Shown here: positions 34,054 through 43,728 of the stretch, one piece after another
How the letters are laid out: every line of letters starts with the position of its first letter
How positions within the stretch are numbered: the stretch's first letter is position 1
Origin: Bryopsis sp. KO-2023
Lineage: Eukaryota > Chlorophyta > Ulvophyceae > Bryopsidales > Bryopsidaceae
Reading direction: 5' to 3'
Assembly: GCA_030272585.1 (NCBI GenBank)
Contig: BSYQ01000004.1
Span: 682,001 to 746,000 of the forward strand
DNA: 64,000 nucleotides
Translations under genes and position numbers: made by a program
The notes under the pieces: generated by a model
What the model saw: only the letters and a program-made list of their open reading frames with translations
Told to the model about the DNA's origin: nothing
The model's database searches: none

Positions 34054-37000
34054 TTTTGTCGAGTTGGCAGTTCAGTGGGAGCCGGAGAAGGGACATGGTT
34101 TTACGCAGAAGGATGATTGCGTACAAGTTTTGAGCGGAAAGGCACGCTTCATCCCTCCGCACACATGGACGAAACTATACTTGCCCTTTTCGATGACTGT
34201 GTTGGGCACTGTAACACTGGTTAGTGCAATACACAGGGCCTGTGTGATTTCTGGTGTGTCTTCGACCCCTGGAGGCCAAATGCGCCTAGATGTGTACAAC
34301 GCGTCAGATGAAGTACTGACGTTAACGCCCACCACACCCGTGATTAACATTTTTGGTGTGGAAGAGTTAAGGATCACGGGGGGGACAACGCATGCAAAAA
34401 AAGTCAATGCATGCAAACTGGAGATAACTGAAGAAACTCTGAGGAAGGAGATATGCGAGAGATTTCCTATTGTTTTTGATCATGAAGCACATGAGATAAC
34501 GGAGAAGATGGCAGAAATGGCCATCAGGAGAAATGAAGTACCTTTTCCAGAACCACCTGAACTTGGAGTACGAACACAATACGCACTGGCCAGCGCGTCA
34601 GGGAGGAGTGCTGTACAAGCCATACTGGAAGAATACGAGAAGAAAGGATACTTAAGATCAGCGTCGAAATCTGAGTCAATATACCTCTCACCTTTACTAC
34701 CGGTACTGAAGCCCAACGGAAAAGTAAGACTCACGAACGATTACAGAAAACTGAATGGATATTTCAGAACTGGTGGTACTCCTGTCACCTCCCACGCTGA
34801 CTCATGGACCAAACTATGGGAGATTGATCCCGAATGGCAGTACTTTGCCAAGGTGGATCTAAAGGATGCTTTTTTTAGTATCCCCCTATCCGATGAGATC
34901 CAGCGCTATTTCGGTTTCAGCTTTGGAGATCGTACCTTCGTGTGGAAAAGACTGCCCCAAGGATTTTTGTGGGCATCAACCTTGTTTTCTGAGAGGGCTG
35001 CTGAGGTGGTAGCAGGTTTAGCGGTACAGTTCGCGGATGACCTACTGGTGGGCGCCAGGTCACTCAAAGAGCTACGTGACAAACTGGTCCTGCTTTTCAA
35101 ACGATTAGCTGAATTTGGCATGAAAGCAAACGAGGAAAAAATCGAGTGGATGAGTCAGGAAGTATCCTTCCTGGGATACCAGATTACGCCGGGCGGCTGG
35201 TCGCTAAAAAAATACTTGGATGACCGACAGAGTGATATGGGTGATATCCGATCCTCAAAGGATCTCCAGCGTGTGATCGGTATTTTATCGTACTGTAGAA
35301 GAGCAATTCCTGACATGGAACGCAGGGTGGCACCATTACGTGCCCATGTCGCACAAGATAAAAAAAGACGTTACACCCAAGAGGAATGGCTGCGAGCAGA
35401 AAGTGATGCGAAACTAATTTTCAGGGAGGCGTTACGCGACCAGCTGCGGCTGGCGGTGCCTGGTGCGCAGGTGAATTCGTTCGTGTTAGAGACCGACTGG
35501 TCGACTGGGTTCGCAGGGTATCTTTTATTCGCTCAGGTGTCGGGAGTGGACGGACGACGTGAGGTGCTCGTAGACGTCGGCAGCTGCGTTCTGCCAGAGA
35601 AGTCGTCATCGTTCCTCGGCGAGCTTCGCGCGGTGGTATGGGCCTGCAAACGGACGAAGAAGTATAGAGGGGAGGTGGCGATGACCATCCGCACGGATAA
35701 CCTGGCCCTTTGCGAGAAGCTGAAAGCGGGTGGGCTGGGTGCGACGGATGCGAGAGAGATGCGATTATGGGGGTGGTTGATGGCGAATGAGAGTAATTTT
35801 TCCACAGAGTTCGTCGCAGGATCAGAGAATATTGGAGCTGATCTATTATCGAGACCAGTGAGGGTGAATGGAGTGCAATTGAAAATGTCATTATCAGAAG
35901 ATGAGTGGGATACAATCCATGAAGGGCACCCTTCAGTAAGGGGAACTCTGCTGAGAGCACAGGCTTATGGTCTACATGTGACTAAAAATGTTACGCGAGG
36001 CGCTCCGTACGCCGACGCACTCCCGTGTAAAGAGTGAGAGAGGGTGGCGGCTGAGTTCCACAGGGTCACACAAAAATCGAATCGAGTCGCACACGGGGTC
36101 CACAGTTGCACTCACAGAATTACTGACAAGCAAGGTTACATCAAGCGTCCCATTCTTTTAACTCCCGTTCGACTTTCCCGAGGGTGACTAACCACCCGTA
36201 ACACTCCCACTACCCTGACTCACAGCCGCCAGTTCTACTCCTGACTCACTCACACACTCACACACAAGCCCAGACTAAAGCACGTTCCCACTCAGATTCA
36301 AACCCGAGACCTCCGCCTCGCGAGTCTCACTTTAGTTAATCGAACCACTGTCTTGACCAGGTGCTCTTGCGGTGGTTTCCTCGCTGTAGTTCAGTAGTAT
36401 CTCCTCAGGGGAATGCTGTCATCTACCGGGGATGCATCTGACGCTTCACAGACGTCAGATGCATGACGCCTTTGACGTCTGACGTCCCTGGACGTCAGCA
36501 GCTGGTATCAAAAAAGGAGGTTGAGTATCGATTAACCAGATGCAGGGCATGTCAGTCCTTTGCTCCACTCAATTCAAGGTCACCTCTGAAGTCCGTCCTA
36601 GATGCTTCTCACCCTGGAGAATTCGTTTCAGTGGATTTTATTGGAGCATTGCCAAACTCAGGTGGCTGTCGATATGTTTTCGTAATAATTGACAGCCTGA
36701 GCCGCCTAATACAAGCTACCGCAGTGACGGCTGCCACTTCAACCCACGCTATTAAAGGACTACAAAAGTGGATCACAGATCATGGGAGGTTTGAGGGCAT
36801 TTTGTGTGATAATGCCTCATCCTTTACAAGCAGGTCCTTTCGGGATTGGACTCGGTCAGTGAATGTTACACTGGTCTATGCACCTGCATACCACCATTGG
36901 TGTAACGGTGCGGTTGAGAGGGCAAATCGGAAACTGCTTGAGCGCATGAGGAGATTACTAATTGAGGAGGGACATTGGAGATGGCACAAAGTCACTGCTC

Positions 37001-37347
37001 GCGCTCAATCAGCCTGCAACTCTATGCCTTGCTCAGTAACTGGGTTCACACCTCACGAGGTGTGGTTTAAAACTCGGAGGGAATGGGAGTCAGCTCGAGC
37101 CGAGATGTCTCGACGCAGGGAATATGCTAATCGAAAAAGAAAGAAGACACCCAGTGTGTGGAAACTGGGAGATCAGGTGTGGGTGTATGATATCGTGACC
37201 AATCCCTGTTTGCGTGGAAAATTTCAGCCATTATGGGAGGGGCCTGGTGTGGTAGCTCAAGAGGTATCACAGAGTTTGTGGGGGGTGAATATGCCTAATG
37301 GCACCAGAATAGTGATGCATACTGATTTTATGAAGGAATACTTTTAG
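34023..37347 (+). pseudogene. Ty3/gypsy pol (RT-RNase H-integrase), split by an insertion
   Basis: Translated by -1 frameshift from ORF1. The RT has KVDLKDAFFSIPL (about 34850), RLPQGFLWA and the catalytic FADD box in VQFADDLLVGA (about 35030; Phe replaces the usual Tyr), then FLGYQITPGG. RNase H shows LETDWSTGFAG, LGELRAVVWAC and IRTDNLAL. The integrase zinc region begins before 35984 but is interrupted by a 522-bp solo LTR (35989-36510); the frame resumes with EVEYRLTRCRACQ, then the DDE core: VDFIGALP, ILCDNASSF, NGAVERANR. The insert introduces stops, so this copy cannot make integrase. No chromodomain is visible. Confidence 0.9.
35989..36510. mobile_element. Solo LTR (522 bp) nested in the integrase
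   Basis: Starts TGTTAC and ends GTATCA (imperfect terminal inverted repeat) and is flanked by AAAAA on both sides (35984-35988, 36511-36515). Removing the insert and one AAAAA restores the integrase frame exactly at the zinc-finger region, which fixes the boundaries. It contains a block of GACGTC palindromes (about 36450-36497) and a tRNA-like stretch on the minus strand (36300-36360). It is unlike either LTR family described here, so it belongs to a third family. Confidence 0.85.
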
Positions 37348-37433
37348 AGGGAGTGTTACATTTCAGAAGTATTAATCAGGGTATGTCCATTATAATTGCT
37401 TTTTCATTCGGAGTTTTGTGCACAGTGAAAATT

Positions 37434-37451
37434 GAGGCGGGGATGGGCACA
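37434..37451 (+). other. Polypurine tract
   Basis: A purine-rich run (gaggcggggatgggcaca) abuts the 3' LTR where plus-strand priming is expected. Confidence 0.7.
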
Positions 37452-37883
37452 TGTTGTGAAAAGGGCAATTAATGGAAAGGAGAGTAGTGGAAGTAGGGAC
37501 ATTTATTAAGGGAAATGGGGGGAATTCGAACAGAAACAGTGAACGGTTATGGACAGTCATGTGTTAGCATAAACGTAACGGCGCAGCAGTTATAACTGTA
37601 AGCTGCGCCGTTTCGGCTGACGTTTCAGCGAAAGAGTTTTGGCGGGGACGACGAACGGTCGCACGCCAGAAACTCGCAAACCCATAAGAGAGCGAGAGTT
37701 TATTCATGTAACGAACACATTTACAGCGAGTCGCTAGAACAAAGCTTGTACTCGAGAGGTGTTCCAACCGTTGAGAGTGAAACGACGTCGAGTGGACGTC
37801 CGTAACTGCAAAATCAAAGCGAAGAGTTGTCGACAGACAAGAGACGTCTGTGCGAGACGAGATAAGATGGGAACAACACAACA
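37452..37883 (+). repeat. 3' LTR of the Ty3/gypsy element
   Basis: 432 bp; I found no difference from the 5' LTR. It is followed by gacatc (37884-37889), the second copy of the target duplication. Confidence 0.95.
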
Positions 37884-38046
37884 GACATCGATTGAACCCC
37901 ACATGAGAACCCATCTTGGAATTTGGAAGGAACAGGAAACCAAAGCCACTGACAAACAGACCAATCTCAATTTCATCATCCACCAGTAATCACCTGCCAG
38001 CCACTTCCAGACAGTGTTCGTTTTCGACGCCTTGTGGCTTGGGAAA

Positions 38047-40583
38047 ATGGCGTTGAACGGTAGGATCTCCATGTTCGACTAAACGAGCGACGAAACACAA
38101 AACGCTGACTTTCAAAACTGCAACTCCTTTTCAGGGACGAACCCGGCCGGCGTTCCGAAAAACTTCACCTGTTCGGTTCTGGGAGCTTTTTCGTCCGAGT
38201 GGACCTGTCATTACAATTATATCGTTATCTCTTTCCTTTGAAATTTTCCCCTCCCCAACCTCCACCAAAAGTCTTTCATTGTTGGCCTCAGTGTGGACTC
38301 AGAATTGAGATTTGGGGTGGGGGCATCTCAGGCAGTGGCCACCAGCCTTTATTCACCCCAGGAAAGGAATTCGATGTTCAATTGGGGGATTCGTGGAAAG
38401 GAGGGGGCAGCTCGTTCTGTTCCCTGCGATACGACTTCATGCCAGCTTCTGTGGATACAGACACCCCTGCAAAAATGGTTTACGAAGATAACAAGGTTGG
38501 CAGTGTTTACCTCTCAAGGGGAAAGGGTGGAGCAACCTTGTGTCAAATTCTTCATGGGGGCTCCTCTGAAAGTGTTGGATTTTGATTTGATGTGTCGATT
38601 TTGTTGAGGTTATGTCAGCTGTCCACTGGCTCCTTGTTGTGTGGTGAACCATGTTGGGTTGGCCCGATCTTATTGTTGGGGGTGATTCTTCATTAACAGA
38701 TCCGACTGCACTATCAAGATGGTGCTGGTTCTTCTGGGGAAGGCACAGTTTTTCAAGGAAATATGGAGGTCAGCAAAGATGGCCTCGACTGTGTTCTGAT
38801 TTTCGATGGCAGTGAATGGAAACTCGAGATGCTGTCAGGGCTCACCAACAACCTCAGGTGATTTTCGTAGTGCACTGTACGTGTTTACATTTTAAAAATT
38901 CACATCCACGAATAATTGATTTATCATGATATTTAATTGTTTTTACGTTGCGCCTTTTCTAAGAGATTTCCTGGTTGGTGAATGGCTTTCATATCTTTTG
39001 TTTGGAGAGCAGGACTGCGAGGAGTCCAGCAAGAACTCCAATGAGGGATCAAACTTGGGATGCGGATGAGGTGAACAAGAGTGGTGAAATTGCTGCCCGT
39101 GGCGATGGGGCCGGGAGCCCAGAGTCTGGGCAGCAGCAAATGGACGGAGTGGAGGTGGCTGAGATGGAGGATCAACTGCAAAGGGAACTCACAAATGCGT
39201 TCGAAGAGCCGTCAGATGATGGTGTGTTTATGTTGAGTAAACATCAGTGGTGGTGTGTGTTTTACCTAGCTGTTATTGGTTTGCTCTTTCGGCGTCCTGT
39301 CTGAGAATATCTGGTGGTTGCATGCAGAGGGAGATGCCAATCATGGACGGTCTGATGTGACTAATCGAGAGGGGGCTGGTGCAAACGATGAGGTGTTTCA
39401 AGGGCAAACGAATTCCCGTGAATTGAACAAAGTCAACACGCCCACCAGCAGGGAAGACGATGCAATGGAGAGCAAGGTAGAGAATCCTCTTGATGATTGG
39501 CAGAGCGACGATGGCAATGAAGTCGCCATCGTGAATCATCCCTCCGCAAGCGACTTGAGGGCTGCAGACGAGAGGAGCCCAGATCAATCGTATTCCATTG
39601 CTGACACACGAACTCGACAGAAGCCGAATGCTCGAGGGGAGAACCAGGTGGATGCCAATGAGGATGCGACTGGGGGGGATGATGCCATGGAGGATGTTGC
39701 TGTGGAGGACGCTGTCCCTGTGACACCTGGTGGGGACGTAGCGACCTCTGGTCGACCCAAAGCGGTAATTTCCGGTCGAGAGAAGTCGGATGACGCGGGA
39801 GACAATGATTTGGGTGCTGATCTGGAGGCTGCTTTGCAAGATGCAATGGACGGCGACAATGATGAGGATGATGTCAAAGTGGACACTCCAGAGGAGCCGA
39901 TGGAGGTCGATCGAGACGAGGGGCAGAAGCAGACTCAGCCGGCATCCGACATGGATGATGACGATGATGGTGGACTTGCAGCAGAGATGGCCTTGGCACT
40001 GGAGGTTGAGCCTTCCCCCCAAGCCATTACTCCTCAAATTGCTATGACACCACCGAAGGAGAATGTCGTCGATCAAGCCTCGCCCCCTGAGAAACCGGAA
40101 CCGAAACCGGAACCGAAACTGGAACCGAAACTGAAACCAAAACCAGACGCTCCCCAGAAGCCGAACCCTCCACAAGCTGCTCCCAGTGTGGAGCTGAACG
40201 AAGGTGCAGTGTCGTCCGGGTCGTCTTCCTCCTCTTCCTCCAGCTCATCCTCATCATCCAACGATTCTTCTTCCAAGGGGGGGCAGCAAGATGGGGACCC
40301 CACTGCTGGGGAAGTGACCAGCGTGAATGCTACGGAGGCTGTGAAAGAAGTGATGATGGCAGCAGATCCAGAGAACGATATGATTAGGGACTTTTTTGCT
40401 GATGATGATATGGATGTTGGGCCTGTGGCAATGCCGGCCACGAACGAAGGGGAGAAAGATGGGTCTTCAAGCAGTAGTTCGAGCTCCAGCAGCTCCAGCA
40501 GTTCAGATGATGACAGTTCTTCTGGGGATGAGGAACAGACAGCAGGGGTGGCAATGCAAGACTCTGATGTTGAGGTTTTTTGA
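38047..40583 (+). CDS. ELL-associated factor (EAF) homologue
   Basis: EAF proteins bind ELL and stimulate RNA polymerase II elongation as part of little/super elongation complexes in the nucleus. Exons 38047-38059 (13 nt), 38362-38495, 38700-38857, 39013-39221 and 39328-40583 chain in phase. The N-terminal EAF domain is clear: VQLGDSWKGGGSSFCSLRYD, FMPASVDTDTP, GTVFQGNMEV, DCVLIFDGSEWKLEML and NLRTARSPARTP. The long remainder is acidic and disordered, with two poly-Ser runs (about residues encoded at 40210-40270 and 40465-40515) between Asp/Glu blocks, fitting the family's Ser/Asp/Glu-rich transactivation region. It ends in SDVEVF. The young retrotransposon lies in its 5' flank. The 3' end is copied at 63.0 kb. 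Confidence 0.88.
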
Positions 40584-42536
40584 ATTGCTGGCTTTCGCTT
40601 TTGTGAAAATTTTGGATATTTCTGGACGGCAGCGAAAGGCTGTGGGAGGGGATGAAAACCTGTTGTTGTATGAATATGGGGTGTAAGTTGTAGAAAATCA
40701 AAACCAACTTTTGGAAAATGTACCAAATCCAGCAATATTTTGTTGCCATCGGACGCCCTACCCGGAGTGGCATCCTTTTAGTCGATAATCAGTAATTTGT
40801 AGAAATCAAATGACAATGCAGTGGAAACTGTGGATAATCTCGGTTGCTTGGAACCTCATTTTTTGGAAGGGATGGAGATATCTAATCCACATTTGGGATA
40901 ATTGCAAGCAATCCAGCGTGGTGGAGTATGCTTCTCTAAGGACTACAGAGGCAAGCAGCCCAGGGTGGTGAGTGGCGAAAGCTGTGGAAGCATGCCTGGA
41001 GTGAACTCGATGAGCAGAACTCGCCCATCAGCCAGCCAGTCAGGTTCAAGGATGGAAAAGGGAATCCTGGATTCATGCATCCAACATGAGCCTGAGTTGT
41101 CTTAAGTGGGATGCTCTGGTGGGGGACAGCAGTTGTGGAGCTACAAGCAACAAGGGGTCGAGGAGACCTGAGGCATTGATTGCACTTTTCTTCTGTCCAA
41201 GATTAGATGCAGACTAGAACATGTTTTGTTTTTACCTCATCTTGACACGAGCATTGGCTGCCTGTTTTGAACATATCCAGAGTAAAACTGCAAATTGCAT
41301 TTCCAAAAAAATATAGATATAATATAGATATATCACCCCACAAAAAACACATAGGGTTCCAGAAAAACCCACCCAACAGTTGTCCTTCCCATCTCCCCAT
41401 TCACGCTCAACACGTGTTTCCCAATTTTTTTCTCATGAAAATATAGTTTCCACATCTGACCACAGAAAAGGTGCAAATACCAAATGTATTTTCACAGAAA
41501 TTGTGCTGATGGTGGTTGCTGTGTCAGAAAGTGCTCCTTTCTTTCTTTTCCCCTTATTTCGAAACTCTCCACCAATTTATTGTATTTTATCACATATAAT
41601 TATTCCCTGAAGGAGGGAATTGACACAGGTGCATCTAGGACACAAATTTCTTTTTCTCAATAATTCATAGTAATGTAACCTATGACTCAATATCTAACAA
41701 ATATAAATTTAGGGAACTCTGATTAACCTTTCATCCACGAGAGTGTCATAACAACATTTGCAATATTTTTACGTCATGCAAGATACCATGTCCAAATCAA
41801 AACGCCAGGATATTTCATTACATGCTTCAAAAGAAGGGCCACACATCCCTTTTATTTTGCATCACTGACCCCTCACAAAACAGTCACTCAAAGAGTATGT
41901 ATTTTTCCATGTATTTCCCCCTGGATATTGACTCAACACCAAGTCAAATGTAAAGATAAAAACCAAACCAATATATATATATAGAAGCATCATTATTCCC
42001 TCTCTTGCAAACCTGGAGTCATCCAGTGTTGCTGTAAATGTCACAAATAATCACAAGCAGCCATACGATATCAACTGCAAACCACCAAAAATAAAATCCA
42101 AAAAAATAGGAACGAAAAAGAAAAGAAAACAATAGTCAGAGATTCTCAATGCCGCATCTAAACTGACATGGATATTATACGATAGGGGTCTCAGTCTATG
42201 CTCGACAACCTTAAACTTAAGGTGACTGTGTGATCACTATCATGGACGGTGGCATCAATTCTCTTTGCCCTTCTTGTTTCCCTTCTTCTTGGCGGGTTTT
42301 CGAGAAACCCATTCCGCCCGGCTCGTTTGCGTGACTCCTGCATTGTTCCAACACCAACACCCCAACACCTATCCCCCCAGTCCGTTGGAACGCTTACATT
42401 GATTCAGAGTTTGTCAGAATAGCCTATGATATAACCCTATCCTATCACCATCACAACGGTTAGGTATTTTTGGTTCCTTTCCTGATCCAGGTGAATATCG
42501 AGTTTGAAGTCGGTGGGGTAAGCGCTGTTTCCAACC
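40584..42536. other. Intergenic, mostly duplicated sequence
   Basis: 40549-41300 is copied at 63006-64000 and 41252-41930 is an inverted copy of 27118-27768. A Lys-rich minus-strand tail (VSRKPAKKKGNKKGKEN then stop, about 42260-42320) could be a stray last exon, but no gene could be attached to it. No complete gene is seen. Confidence 0.6.
41252..41930 (-). repeat. Dispersed repeat, copy 2 (inverted copy of the ARM gene 3' end)
   Basis: The reverse complement aligns with 27118-27768, beginning with the last ARM codons (minus strand ACFEHIQSK at copy 1) and running through the 3' UTR. Several indels separate the copies. Confidence 0.8.
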
Positions 42537-43728
42537 ATGAATCGCGCTAGGATGAGCCTGGCCCTGGTGTGGCTGCTGGCAGTTCACCATGTGGCGGCGC
42601 AAGGAGGTTTGACGTGCTTCTTCACCACGGATTTCGCAACCTACTCTGCGGAGGAGCAGGTCATCGATGTCGTTAATTTCCGAGATCGATCCAATCGTGA
42701 TTTTCTGCCCACTTCTTGGTTGAGAAAAATGGTTCAAAAACGGTTTGGAAAACCTTTCTACTGATGCAATGAAAAGGATGCATGGCTGGTTGCAGAGATT
42801 GATGTTGCGGCTGTGCGTATTGATGACGTGTGTTTGAATGGTTCACAACCAACAGGCAAAAACTTGTAGATCAATTTGTATACATAGCACCCGGTTTCTC
42901 CAAAAGAGATGGATTCAGTGTTTTCATATTGTCTTGGTTTTGTTTGGATGCATTCAAACCATGGTGAAGGCAGGCTGCTTCTTCTGTGGGGCAAGCTCCG
43001 CTGTCTTTGACGACGGTGCTGGATCGGTCTGGTTCCATGCAAGGGGACAAAATCGAGCTTTTGAAGAAGACCACCCAGTTTTTGGTGGGAAAGCTGTCCG
43101 AAGCCGGTGGCGAGCAAAGCTTGGGGATCGTCACCTACAGTGATGGGGTGCGTTTTTTCTGTTATTTCTTTCCAGTTTTAATTTAAATCTTGACGGCTTG
43201 AGTGTCTTTTCACCAGTTGCCAGGTGTTTTGTTTTGTTAGTCCATTTCAGCTGGAGTTTAATCTTGAGTGTTTTTAAAGTAGTTGCCGGGAGTTAAAGTG
43301 GATTTCTCGAAGGAAAAAAACTGACCTTCCAGCTATGTTTTTGTTGATTACATGTTCAGGAGCTGAGTGGAGTGTTGCCTGTTTCTTCGTCGAGCTCCTC
43401 TTTCCTGAACAACTTGATTGCAACTGTTCAAGCTGGAGGTCGGACCAACCTGGCTGGCGGTTTGGTGAGGGGAGTGGAGCAACAGAAGGCAGCCCCAGGG
43501 GGCAAGATCAAATCGGTATATCTTTTCACCGATGGGCTCCCAAATGTTGGTGCGCCTTTTTTCGGCGTTTCCCTCGTTTTGTCAATTTTGTTTGAGTATA
43601 AAAGCATTTTTCGATCGAAAAGTGAGTGGAGTGGTGATTCTGTCTCTGTTCTGGGGAGGTTCTGTTCAGGAGGATTGCAGCTTTCTTTTGAATGTTTTTG
43701 TTGGTCCTGCGTCGACTCAAGAGATTCT

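Larger units (their letters stand above)
32117..37883 (+). mobile_element. Ty3/gypsy LTR retrotransposon, near full length, young
   Basis: A 5.77-kb element bounded by two 432-bp LTRs that appear identical base for base and flanked by a 6-bp target duplication (gacatc). Order: 5' LTR, primer-binding site at the LTR edge, ORF1 (zinc knuckles and protease), -1 frameshift signal, reverse transcriptase, RNase H, integrase, polypurine tract (about 37434-37450), 3' LTR. RT-RNaseH-integrase order places it in Ty3/gypsy. The only visible lesion is a 522-bp inserted solo LTR within the integrase. It lies about 160 bp upstream of the EAF start codon in the same orientation. Confidence 0.95.

Noticed and set aside
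36300..36360. Possible tRNA gene on the minus strand in the solo LTR
   Set aside because: B-box-like and D-arm-like pieces are present but a full cloverleaf with acceptor stem does not form by eye.
39273..40175. 300-residue minus-strand frame across the EAF gene
   Set aside because: It is antisense to the acidic low-complexity EAF C-terminus; no family features.
42414..42737. Minus-strand frame over the vWA gene start
   Set aside because: It overlaps the signal-peptide exon on the opposite strand and has no recognisable content.
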